Source: Mesorhizobium kowhaii
GTDB taxonomy: Bacteria; Pseudomonadota; Alphaproteobacteria; Rhizobiales; Rhizobiaceae
Length of the DNA stretch: 64,000 nucleotides
Reading direction: 5' to 3'
Assembly (NCBI RefSeq): GCF_003253745.1
Contig: NZ_MZXV01000080.1
Span: 124,001-188,000, forward strand
Positions 51,676-59,400 of this stretch are shown piece by piece (the first letter of the stretch is position 1; each line of letters opens with the position of its first letter). Position numbers and translations under genes: made by a program. The notes beneath the pieces were generated by a model. The model did not search any database. It saw only the letters and a list, made by a program, of their open reading frames with translations, and was not told the origin of the DNA.

Positions 51676-53184
51676 ATGGAACTCCTCGGCAACCTCGCGC
51701 TCGGCTTTTCGACGGCCACATCGCTGGCAAACCTCGGTTTCTGCCTGATCGGCGTCCTTCTCGGCACGCTGATCGGCGTCTTGCCCGGCATCGGCGCCAC
51801 CGCAACCATCGCCATGCTCTTGCCGATCACCTTCCAGATTGGCGACCCGGTTTCCTCCCTCATCATGCTCGCCGGCATCTATTACGGGGCGCAATATGGT
51901 GGCTCGACCACCGCCATTCTCATCAACATGCCCGGCGAATCCTCGTCGGCCGTCACCGCGATCGACGGCTACCAGATGGCCAAGAACGGCCGCGCCGGGG
52001 CGGCACTCGCGATCGCGGCCATAGGCTCGTTCTTTGCCGGCACGGTGTCGACTTTCCTCGTCGCCATCTTTGCCCCGCCGCTGACGGCGATAGCGCTGAA
52101 ATTCGGCGCGGCCGAGTATTTTTCGCTGATGATCGTCGGCCTCGTCTCGTCCGTCGCGCTCGCCCACGGCTCGATTGTCAAGGCGCTGGCGATGGTCGTG
52201 CTCGGCCTGCTGCTCGGCATTGTCGGCACCGACATCTACACCGGCACGCCGCGCTTCACGCTCGGTATCCGCGAATATGCCGACGGGCTGAATTTCGTTG
52301 CAGTGGCGGTCGGCGTCTTCGGCGTCGCCGAGATACTGCGCAACCTCGAAAACGAGGACGAGCGCTCGGTGCTGATCCGAAAGGTCACCGGCCTTATGCC
52401 GACCCGCGAGGACTTTCGGCGCATGGCAGCGCCCATCGTGCGCGGAACGATCATCGGTTCGGCGCTCGGCATCCTGCCGGGAGGCGGTGCGATCCTTGCA
52501 GCCTTTGCCTCCTACACAGTCGAAAAGCGCATCTCGAAAAATCCGGGGGAGTTCGGCAAGGGCGCCATCGAAGGCGTCGCCGGACCGGAATCAGCCAACA
52601 ATGCCGGCGCGCAGACCTCCTTCATCCCGATGCTGACGCTCGGCATTCCGGCCAACCCGGTGATGGCGCTGATGATCGGCGCGATGATCATCCAGGGCAT
52701 CGTGCCCGGCCCCAATGTCGCGACCGAACAGCCGGCGCTGTTTTGGGGTATTATCGCCTCGATGTGGATCGGCAATCTGATGCTGATCATCCTGAACCTG
52801 CCGCTGATCGGGCTTTGGGTGAAGCTGCTGACGATCCCCTATTACGTGCTCTTCCCGATCATCATGGCGTTCTGCTCGATCGGCGTCTACAGCGTCAACA
52901 GCAACGTCTACGACCTCTACGCCGTCGCCTTCTTCGGCCTCCTCGGCTACCTCCTGACCAAGCTGCGCTGCGAACCGGCGCCGCTGCTGCTCGGCTTCGT
53001 GCTCGGCCCGCTGCTCGAGGAAAACCTGCGCCGCGCCATGATACTCTCACGCGGCGACCCGGTCACCTTCGTGACGAGACCGATCAGCGCCAGCCTGCTG
53101 CTCATTGCGCTCGCCGTGCTCGTCATCGTCTTCCTGCCCGCGGTCAAGAAAAAGCGCGAGGAGGTGTTTGTGGAGGAGAGTTAA
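51676..53184 (+). CDS. tctA: TctA-type subunit of transporter 2
   Basis: Large TTT membrane subunit, 502 residues, about 12 helices. GTLIGVLPGIGATATIAMLLP, IYYGAQYGGSTTAILINMPGE, and PMLTLGIPANPVMALMIGAM are typical. ATG at 51676 is preferred over 51670 because GAGG then has proper spacing. The stop overlaps the end of nth by three bases on the opposite strand, so the two transcripts converge with no terminator between them. Confidence 0.94.
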   Translation: MELLGNLALGFSTATSLANLGFCLIGVLLGTLIGVLPGIGATATIAMLLPITFQIGDPVSSLIMLAGIYYGAQYGGSTTAILINMPGESSSAVTAIDGYQMAKNGRAGAALAIAAIGSFFAGTVSTFLVAIFAPPLTAIALKFGAAEYFSLMIVGLVSSVALAHGSIVKALAMVVLGLLLGIVGTDIYTGTPRFTLGIREYADGLNFVAVAVGVFGVAEILRNLENEDERSVLIRKVTGLMPTREDFRRMAAPIVRGTIIGSALGILPGGGAILAAFASYTVEKRISKNPGEFGKGAIEGVAGPESANNAGAQTSFIPMLTLGIPANPVMALMIGAMIIQGIVPGPNVATEQPALFWGIIASMWIGNLMLIILNLPLIGLWVKLLTIPYYVLFPIIMAFCSIGVYSVNSNVYDLYAVAFFGLLGYLLTKLRCEPAPLLLGFVLGPLLEENLRRAMILSRGDPVTFVTRPISASLLLIALAVLVIVFLPAVKKKREEVFVEES

Positions 53185-53975
53185 GGTGTTGAATCGAGCG
53201 GCGCGAGCTCGATCAGCGGTGCCGGAATGCTGGTCGTCTTCTCCTGCGCCTTGCAGATGTCGGCGATGACACAGGCCGGGCAATCCGGCTTGCGCGCCTT
53301 GCAGACATAGCGGCCATGCAGGATCAGCCAGTGATGCGCGTGGCGCATATATTCGTCCGGGATGATCTTCAACAGTCCCTGCTCGACCTCTTCCGGTGTC
53401 TTGCCGGGCGCCAGCCCGAGCCGGTTGCCGATGCGGAATATGTGGGTATCGACCGCCATCGTGTGCTGGCCGAAGGCCATGTTGAGCACGACATTGGCGG
53501 TCTTGCGCCCGACCCCCGGCAGCTTGACCAACTGATCGCGGTCATCAGGCACATCGCCGCCATGGTCGCGGATCAGCGCCTGCGACAGCGCAATCACGTT
53601 CTTCGCCTTGTTGCGCCAGAGCCCGATGGTTCTGATGGTGTCGCCAACCTTGGCTTCGCCCAGCGCCAGCATCTTTTGCGGTGTATCGGCGGCCTTGAAC
53701 AGCGCCCGCGTCGCCTTGTTGACGCCGGCATCGGTCGCCTGCGCCGACAGCACCACCGCCACCAGCAATGTGAAGGCGTTGACATGTTCGAGCTCGCCCT
53801 TTGGCTCCGGCCGCTGGACGGCAAAGCGCCGGAAGATCTCGTGCATTTCGGCCGGGCTGTAGCGCGACGAGTGCCGCACCCGCCGCGGGCGCGGCTTGGC
53901 GTTCGACCCGTCACGCCGGCCGGGCAACAGCTCTTTTTTGGGCATGGATGACTCTTTGGACTTGGGGCTCGCCAT
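53181..53975 (-). CDS. nth: Endonuclease III
   Basis: Base-excision glycosylase/AP lyase for oxidised pyrimidines, 264 residues. The helix-hairpin-helix LPGVGRKTANVVLN with the catalytic Lys, the catalytic Asp in AVDTHIFRIGNRLG, and the iron-sulfur ligands C-X6-C-X2-C-X5-C (CKARKPDCPACVIADIC) are intact. The ~40-residue basic N-terminal extension is typical of rhizobial homologues. ATG at 53975 has AGGAAGGA just upstream; the divergent gene starts 22 bp away. Confidence 0.96.
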   Translation of the reverse strand: MASPKSKESSMPKKELLPGRRDGSNAKPRPRRVRHSSRYSPAEMHEIFRRFAVQRPEPKGELEHVNAFTLLVAVVLSAQATDAGVNKATRALFKAADTPQKMLALGEAKVGDTIRTIGLWRNKAKNVIALSQALIRDHGGDVPDDRDQLVKLPGVGRKTANVVLNMAFGQHTMAVDTHIFRIGNRLGLAPGKTPEEVEQGLLKIIPDEYMRHAHHWLILHGRYVCKARKPDCPACVIADICKAQEKTTSIPAPLIELAPLDSTP

Positions 53976-53997
53976 TTCCTTCCTATAATATCCCGCC

Positions 53998-54492
53998 ATG
54001 AGCGACACAAACGCCTCATTCCAGGCCGACGAACCATTCTTTCAGGCACTGCTGACCCCGCACCGGTCTTTGGGCAAAACCGGCTTTGCCATGCTGATGG
54101 GCGCGCTGCTGTTCGGCTGGCTGGTGACAGGCGCGTTTTTCCTGTCGCGCGGCGCCTGGCCGGTGTTCGGCTTCTTCGGCCTCGACGTGGTCGCCGTCTA
54201 CATCGCTTTTCGCGCCAACTATCGTGCCGCACGTGCCCGCGAGGAGGTGTCGGTCTCGCGCACCAGCCTCGACATCCGCAAGACCGCACCATCTGGGAAG
54301 TCGCAAGCGCATCGCTTCAACCCGTTCTGGGCGCGGTTCTCGGTCGCCCGTCACGCCGAGATCGGCATCACCCGGATGACGGTGGAAGGACACGGCCAGA
54401 ACGTGCCGATCGGTGGCTTCCTCAACCCTGACGACCGCGAGACCTTCGCCACCGCCTTTTCGCGGGCACTGGCGACCGCCAAGGCGCGCTGA
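53998..54492 (+). CDS. DUF2244 domain membrane protein
   Basis: A 164-residue protein with two adjacent membrane helices (GFAMLMGALLFGWLVTGAFFL and WPVFGFFGLDVVAVYIAF), then a cytoplasmic beta-rich domain containing FNPFWARFSVARHAEIGITRMTV and VPIGGFLNPDDRETFATAFSRAL, as in DUF2244. The function is unknown; it is often near cytochrome or nth genes in alphaproteobacteria. Divergent from nth with a 22-bp gap, implying overlapping promoters. Confidence 0.9.
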   Translation: MSDTNASFQADEPFFQALLTPHRSLGKTGFAMLMGALLFGWLVTGAFFLSRGAWPVFGFFGLDVVAVYIAFRANYRAARAREEVSVSRTSLDIRKTAPSGKSQAHRFNPFWARFSVARHAEIGITRMTVEGHGQNVPIGGFLNPDDRETFATAFSRALATAKAR

Positions 54493-54494
54493 TT

Positions 54495-55310
54495 CTAGAA
54501 CCGGTAACGCAAAAGCCTGCCGACTTTGCGCAATGCGGGAATGTGTCTCCAGAGGCGGATGAACAGTTTGGCGGACCAGCCCATACGGGCGGCGTGTTCG
54601 GGCTTGTAGGCCGAAATGTCCTCGACGAACCGCAGCTTCGGAATGGCCAGCTCCAGTTCGTGCGGATCGTCGATCGCCCAGTGGACCTGAGCTCCCGTCG
54701 CCTTGATGGTCGGATTGAGGCGAAGCAGCTTCAGGCCGAAACGGCTGTAGGCATCGAACATCAGCTCGCCGCTGGCAAGATGCGAGACGAGCCGCGCAAA
54801 CAGCCGTGGCCCCTCGTCGGCGGGAAGATAGGGAGTCAGTCCTTCTGCCACCACGATGGCCGGGCGATTGCGGGGCACTTGAGCCAGCCAACCCGGTTCG
54901 GTCACCGACGAAGCGACCAGATGGCAGTGGTCGCGGGACGGGTAAAGCTTGCGCCTGAGTTCGATGACTTCCGGGTAGTCGACATCGAACCAGTCCACGC
55001 CTTGTGGTGGATCGACGCGGAAGATGCGCGTATCGAGCCCGCAACCAAGATGCAGCACGATGGCGTCGGGATTTCTGGCGAGAAAGTCCTGAACGCGGAC
55101 ATCCAGCGTCTTTGCCCTGATCGCCAGGCCGACACCGAGATTGGTGTCGACCTTGAGCCTTGAGAAATCATAGTCGATCTTGAGCACCGCCTCGTCGGCG
55201 AAATGATCCACGAGCAGCGAATCCTGCAACCTGCTCTCCAGCGCCTTGCCGTAGAGCGTCATCAGCAAGGTCTCCTTTTCCCCGGTCAGATGCACTTTCT
55301 CGCCAGCCAT
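54495..55310 (-). CDS. Class I SAM-dependent methyltransferase, COG3315/PPM type
   Basis: A 271-residue methyltransferase of the leucine carboxyl methyltransferase-like family. SAM motif I is IVLHLGCGLDTRIFRVD, followed by DWFDVDYPEVIELRRKLYP and AIVVAEGLTPYLPADE, which are characteristic of COG3315 proteins annotated for polyketide O-methylation. No polyketide genes are nearby, so a housekeeping or small-molecule substrate is likely. ATG at 55310 (GAGGAA upstream); TTG at 55316 is an alternative. Convergent with DUF2244 (2-bp gap). Confidence 0.88.
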   Translation of the reverse strand: MAGEKVHLTGEKETLLMTLYGKALESRLQDSLLVDHFADEAVLKIDYDFSRLKVDTNLGVGLAIRAKTLDVRVQDFLARNPDAIVLHLGCGLDTRIFRVDPPQGVDWFDVDYPEVIELRRKLYPSRDHCHLVASSVTEPGWLAQVPRNRPAIVVAEGLTPYLPADEGPRLFARLVSHLASGELMFDAYSRFGLKLLRLNPTIKATGAQVHWAIDDPHELELAIPKLRFVEDISAYKPEHAARMGWSAKLFIRLWRHIPALRKVGRLLRYRF

Positions 55311-55424
55311 GAGCAATTCCTCAGCCGAAACCCGAGTCTATCTGGGTATGCGCTGCAAGAAGGCAAGTTTCGGGTGGCGACCGACGCCCCAAGGGGCGAT
55401 ATTCCTGCCCAAGGAGACAGTTCC

Positions 55425-56303
55425 ATGAGCACACAGACAGCAGTTCTCAAAAAGGACATCACGCCCGAAGGCAGCGACTACGAAATCGTGCGCCGCGCCA
55501 TCGAGAAGATCAGCCTCGACTATCGCGACCAGCCATCGCTGGAAGAACTGGCCGAGGAGGTCGGCGAGACGCCGACCGGCCTGCAGAAACTGTTCACGCG
55601 CTGGGCTGGCCTGTCGCCAAAAGCCTTCCTGCAGGCGGTGACACTGGACCATGCCCGCAAGCTGCTGGATTCGGGCATGCCGCTGCTCGAAACGTCGTTC
55701 GAGCTGGGCATGTCCGGCCCCGGCCGGCTGCACGACCTCTTCGTCACCCATGAAGCAATGTCGCCGGGCGACTACAAGACGCGCGGCGCAGGCCTCACCA
55801 TCCGCTACGGCTACCACCCCTCGCCGTTCGGCACTGCCCTGATCATGGCTACCGACCGCGGGCTTGCCGGCCTCGCCTTCAGCGATCCAGGCGAGGAACG
55901 CGCCGCCTTCGCCGACATGTCCAGCCGCTGGCCAAACGCCATCTATGTCGAAGACATGGCCGCGACGGGACCCTATGCCGCGCGCATCTTCGACCCGACG
56001 CTGTGGCGCCCCGACCAGCCGCTGCATGTCGTCATGATCGGCACCGACTTCCAGGTCCGTGTCTGGGAGGCGCTGCTCAAGATCCCGATGGGCAACGCCC
56101 GCACCTATTCCTCGATCGCCGCCAGCATCGGCGCGCCGAGCGCCAGCCGTGCCGTCGGCGCCGCCAACGGCGCCAACCCGCTCTCTTTCGTGGTTCCCTG
56201 CCACCGCGCCATCGGCAAGTCCGGCGACCTCACCGGCTATCACTGGGGCCTGACCCGCAAGCGCGCCATCCTGGGTTGGGAAGCAGGGCAAGTGTCGCAG
56301 TGA
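55425..56303 (+). CDS. Ada-like methylated-DNA-protein-cysteine methyltransferase with AraC domain
   Basis: A 292-residue fusion of an AraC-type helix-turn-helix domain (about 30-120: LEELAEEVGETPTGLQKLFTRWAGLSPKAFLQ) and an O6-methylguanine methyltransferase domain with the acceptor Cys259 in FVVPCHRAIGKSG. It lacks the N-terminal zinc/phosphotriester domain of full Ada. It repairs alkylated guanine and may regulate its own expression. AAGGAG at 55411 supports the start. Confidence 0.93.
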   Translation: MSTQTAVLKKDITPEGSDYEIVRRAIEKISLDYRDQPSLEELAEEVGETPTGLQKLFTRWAGLSPKAFLQAVTLDHARKLLDSGMPLLETSFELGMSGPGRLHDLFVTHEAMSPGDYKTRGAGLTIRYGYHPSPFGTALIMATDRGLAGLAFSDPGEERAAFADMSSRWPNAIYVEDMAATGPYAARIFDPTLWRPDQPLHVVMIGTDFQVRVWEALLKIPMGNARTYSSIAASIGAPSASRAVGAANGANPLSFVVPCHRAIGKSGDLTGYHWGLTRKRAILGWEAGQVSQ

Positions 56304-56447
56304 ATGTCGATTTTTTCAAATGTTGCCGAAAAATCTATAAATGCCAGACTTATCAAGTATAGGTACGATTATTGCATCGGATTTTCTTGATTGCAACCAA
56401 AGGCAACCTCTGGTTTACCCGATTGTTATTTTCATCAATTATTTAAG

Positions 56448-56463
56448 TTAACTCTAAATTAAC
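56448..56463 (+). promoter_or_regulatory. Perfect CtrA-type box TTAA-N7-TTAAC
   Basis: TTAA-CTCTAAA-TTAAC, an exact match to the CtrA full-site consensus, 61 bp before the first pilin-like gene in an AT-rich 220-bp intergenic region (56304-56523) unlike the surrounding DNA. CtrA is the alphaproteobacterial cell-cycle and motility regulator. Confidence 0.6.
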
Positions 56464-56523
56464 CACGATAAAGTGATGATGACCCATATTAATTCGGGCG
56501 ATCCGGCTTAATGGGAGGTCTCG

Positions 56524-56994
56524 ATGACGCTGTTTCGCGCCGCCTTCGGCGCAGCTCTGCTGGTCACCTGTATTGACCAGACCGCATTGGCCACAACGCA
56601 AAATGTCATTTTCAATGGCACGATCACCGCGACCTGTACGCTCGTGGTCGTCACCAACGGCACGATGACGGTGAGCCCCGATCTGCAGTCGCTAAGCTCG
56701 CACAACAGTGGCGGCTCGGCCGGAACGGTCACGCTGACGACGACCGGAGGTGTGTCGCTCAGCGTAGACCCGGTCACCACCACCTCGGCGCCGGCTGCCG
56801 ATGTGACGGCCACCACCTGGACGCCGACCTATTCCGCCAGCGGCGCCCACACTGTCGCCGAAACGGGTTCAGCCAGCAGCTTGACCGCTCCCGGCGCCTC
56901 GCTTGTCTCGGTCAACCTCGCCGGCACCAAGGGCGGCAGCAACCGCTTCGCCGCCGGAAGCTATCAGGCGACGGTGACGGTACGCTGCGAATAA
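56524..56994 (+). CDS. Secreted pilin-like protein 1 (SCPU/DUF4402-like)
   Basis: Exported protein of 156 residues with a signal peptide (ends about TALAT, residue 24). The mature part is beta-rich and Thr/Ser/Gly-rich, with one cysteine near the N-terminus (TATCTLVV) and one second from the end (VTVRCE), which may pair. The pattern TCTLVVVTNGTMTVSPDLQSLSS and the closing FAAGSYQATVTVRCE recur in the fourth gene. Fold resembles spore coat protein U/DUF4402-type pilins. GGGAGG upstream. Confidence 0.7.
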   Translation: MTLFRAAFGAALLVTCIDQTALATTQNVIFNGTITATCTLVVVTNGTMTVSPDLQSLSSHNSGGSAGTVTLTTTGGVSLSVDPVTTTSAPAADVTATTWTPTYSASGAHTVAETGSASSLTAPGASLVSVNLAGTKGGSNRFAAGSYQATVTVRCE

Positions 56995-57014
56995 GCTCTC
57001 GGAAGGAGGGGTCC

Positions 57015-57407
57015 TTGACACATGCTCGAACCTTGGCGACGGCGCTGGCCGTCGGCCTGATGCCTATTGCCGCCGTGGCCCAGTCGATGTCGCCGATGCG
57101 AGGCGAGGTCAACAGCTTCACCGACGCCTTCGCGGTCCGGGTTTTCCCGGCCAATCCCTACGACCAGAAGATCAGGGTCGAAATCCACGTCTACGATCAG
57201 GATTTTCAGCCGGTGGAAGCCAGGATTTCTCCGAGTGTCTTCCAACTGGCTTCCCAGGCCTCCCGTCCTGTCCTTGTCGTCGTGCCCTTCGCCGGCGCCG
57301 CCGAGCGTAAAGTGCGTATCTGTACCGAAAGCATCCCCTTTCCCAATCAGCAGACCCAGATAAAGGCACAGATATGCGGAAAGTTTTTTGGGCACCGCAA
57401 GTCCTGA
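57015..57407 (+). CDS. Single-domain chaperone-like exported protein
   Basis: A 130-residue exported protein with a Sec signal (MPIAAVAQ at ~15-22). The mature part SMSPMRGEVNSFTDAFAVRVFPANPYDQKIRVEIHVYDQ resembles the first Ig-like domain of periplasmic pilus chaperones (S-P-x-R, N-P-y-D/x positions, then SPSVFQLASQASRPVLVVVPFAG). The second domain is missing. TTG at 57015 is the start, 5 bp after GGAAGGAGGGG, unusually strong. Overlaps the next gene by 34 bases. Confidence 0.68.
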   Translation: MTHARTLATALAVGLMPIAAVAQSMSPMRGEVNSFTDAFAVRVFPANPYDQKIRVEIHVYDQDFQPVEARISPSVFQLASQASRPVLVVVPFAGAAERKVRICTESIPFPNQQTQIKAQICGKFFGHRKS

Positions 57408-57892
57408 CAGTCGCGCTTGCAGTGATGTCGGCGGGGATCTCGTCGGTTCTGGCCGAGGATATCTACAATCTCAATCAAAATGAGAGCGGCTTCAACCTGC
57501 CCGGTGTGACCTTGCCTCAGGGGCAGGACGAGGTCCACGCTTCCGACGGCACCACCTGCCGTTCCGCCGTCTCCGGTTCCGGCGCCTATGTTGACCTCGG
57601 CGTCATCAGAGGCAACAACCAGTCGAACAATGACGTCGCCACCTACGGCCGCGTGGTGATCCCGATCGGGCGTACGCCGAAGCGCGTCGACTGCAGCCGC
57701 CTCTACGAGCTTGAGGTCGAGCGCCTGCAACTGGAACTGAAACTCCTCAAAATGGGGCTCGGCGCCGACGGCCAGACGGCGAGCGTGGCCGCCAGCGCTC
57801 CAGCTCCTGCGGTCGCATCACCCGGATGGGCCAACGAAGGCTGGAGCATCAGGACCGGAAATGGCGATGGCAAGAAAAAGAAGAAGAAATAA
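57374..57892 (+). CDS. Exported protein with C-terminal helix and lysine tail
   Basis: A 172-residue protein, signal peptide ending near SSVLAED. A beta-type N-terminal part (GVTLPQGQDEVHASDGTTCRSAVSGSGAYVDLGVI, about 44-77) is followed by VIPIGRTPKRVDCSRLYELEVERLQLELKLLKMGL: a helix likely to form a coiled coil after two cysteines. The end is GDGKKKKKK. I recall similar DCSRLYELE proteins beside pilin-like genes in rhizobia, of unknown function. The gene overlaps both neighbours. Confidence 0.65.
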   Translation: MRKVFWAPQVLTVALAVMSAGISSVLAEDIYNLNQNESGFNLPGVTLPQGQDEVHASDGTTCRSAVSGSGAYVDLGVIRGNNQSNNDVATYGRVVIPIGRTPKRVDCSRLYELEVERLQLELKLLKMGLGADGQTASVAASAPAPAVASPGWANEGWSIRTGNGDGKKKKKK

Positions 57893-58349
57893 CCGTGCGC
57901 TGCTTGCAACGGCAGCACTTGCCGGCCTCTGCCTTCCGGTGCAAGCGGCGATCATCGGCACCTGCACCATCATGGTCGGGGCGTCGGGAACGATGACTGC
58001 AAATCCCGCCATCGGCATACTGGGCTCCAAACAGGCAGGCGGATCGAGTGCGAGCGCCACCATCGTGGCAAGTTCCCTGGCGTGCTCCGTGCTCAACTTG
58101 CTGGACTGCTATTCCGTTTCGGCGCCGGCGCCTGCCGCGTTCTCGTCCGCGCCAAGCGGCGGCGGCACCAACGTCACCTTCGCCTCGGTCTTCCGTCTCG
58201 ACGGCTCGGGGGTCGACAACAACGGAAGCGTGCCGCAGAGGGTTATCAACGGCACCCACCCCATGCAGGTCGACCTGACCGCCACCAAGTCGAGCGGTAT
58301 CTTTCCTGCCGGCAACTATCAGGGCACGGTCACCGTGCGCTGTGAATAA
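57861..58349 (+). CDS. Secreted pilin-like protein 2, paralogue of protein 1
   Basis: An exported 162-residue protein. A highly basic N-terminus (MAMARKRRRNNRALLATAALA) leads into a hydrophobic helix cleaved near VQAA. The mature part matches protein 1 in order: GTCTIMVGASGTMTANPAIGILGSK, then FPAGNYQGTVTVRCE at the end, with extra internal cysteines (ACSVLNLLDCY). The start overlaps the previous gene by 32 bases, so its basic start is encoded in the other frame by the lysine tail of that gene. Confidence 0.68.
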   Translation: MAMARKRRRNNRALLATAALAGLCLPVQAAIIGTCTIMVGASGTMTANPAIGILGSKQAGGSSASATIVASSLACSVLNLLDCYSVSAPAPAAFSSAPSGGGTNVTFASVFRLDGSGVDNNGSVPQRVINGTHPMQVDLTATKSSGIFPAGNYQGTVTVRCE

Positions 58350-58436
58350 CCACAAATCGAGCTGGACCATTCGCGTGGTCTGGCAAGCCGCGGCCTTACA
58401 GGTTAGCTTCCCGCGCGGTTGGAACGACCGGCGTTC

Positions 58437-58470
58437 GCCCGCATGCACAAAGGACGCTCCAACATTTGAA
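58437..58470. repeat. Short dispersed repeat, second copy
   Basis: GCACAAAGGACGCTCCAACAT matches the string at 6066-6085 apart from one base, 24 bp before the rbsK start. The 58350-58436 stretch before it shows no gene. Confidence 0.5.
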
Positions 58471-58493
58471 TTTGTTCTGGCAGGAGGCCTTGC

Positions 58494-59399
58494 TTGATTA
58501 TCGTTATCGGCTCGATCAACCTCGACCTGATCGCCAATGTCGACCGCTTGCCGAGCCCAGGCGAAACGGTAGGCGGCTCAAGCTTTGCCACGGCGCCCGG
58601 CGGCAAAGGGGCGAACCAGGCGCTGGCGGCGGCACGCGCCGGCGCCCCGGTGCGCATGGTGGGCGCCGTTGGTAAGGACAGCTTCGCCGCCGAGGCGCTG
58701 GCATTGCTGCGCGACGGCAAGGTCGACCTGTCCGGCGTCGCCGAGACTTTTGCCTCGACGGGTACAGCCCTGATCATGGTCGGCGACGACGGCGAGAACA
58801 TCATCGCCGTGGTGCCGGGCGCCAACGCTTCGGTCGTGCCCGGCGATCTCTCAAAAGCCTTTCTGAAAAAGGGCGATGTCGTACTCCTGCAGCATGAGAT
58901 TCCGCTGGCGACCGTCGATGCCGCGCTCGACCAGGCAAGAGTGGCCGGCGCCATCACGGTGCTCAACACCGCGCCTTTCCAAGGCGAAGCAGCGGCCTTT
59001 CTCGGCAAGGCAGACTATGCCGTAGCCAACGAAACCGAATTCGACCTCTATGGCGAGGCGCTGTCGCTGAACGGCCGCGACCGGGCGGCGCGCATGCGCG
59101 ACTATGCCGGGAAGACCGGCCGCACCATCGTCGTCACGCTCGGCGGCGACGGTGTGATGGCAGCGACGCCAAGCGATTTCCTGACCGTTCCGGCGATGAA
59201 GATCACCCCTGTCGACACGGTCGGGGCCGGCGACACATTCTGTGGTTATTTTGCCGCCAGCCTGTCGTCCGGCCTCGCGCTCGACAAGGCGCTGGCACGC
59301 GCCGGCGCGGCCGGCTCGCTTGCCTGCCTGAAGCCAGGCGCCCAGCCGGCGATCCCGCTGGCCAAGGATGTCGACCAGGCGTTGCAGGAAACTCATTGA
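58494..59399 (+). CDS. rbsK: Ribokinase
   Basis: PfkB-family kinase of 301 residues that phosphorylates D-ribose to ribose 5-phosphate. The N-terminal GSINLDLIANVDRLPSPGET and GGKGANQALAAARAGA, and the C-terminal anion-hole motif DTVGAGDTFCGYFAASL with the catalytic base Asp, are intact. TTG at 58494 is the start, after GGAGG; it gives the canonical II(V)IGS start. Links the ribose released by nucleoside hydrolase or phosphorylase to central metabolism. Overlapped by nothing; amidase begins 1 bp after the stop. Confidence 0.93.
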   Translation: MIIVIGSINLDLIANVDRLPSPGETVGGSSFATAPGGKGANQALAAARAGAPVRMVGAVGKDSFAAEALALLRDGKVDLSGVAETFASTGTALIMVGDDGENIIAVVPGANASVVPGDLSKAFLKKGDVVLLQHEIPLATVDAALDQARVAGAITVLNTAPFQGEAAAFLGKADYAVANETEFDLYGEALSLNGRDRAARMRDYAGKTGRTIVVTLGGDGVMAATPSDFLTVPAMKITPVDTVGAGDTFCGYFAASLSSGLALDKALARAGAAGSLACLKPGAQPAIPLAKDVDQALQETH

Positions 59400-59400
59400 G

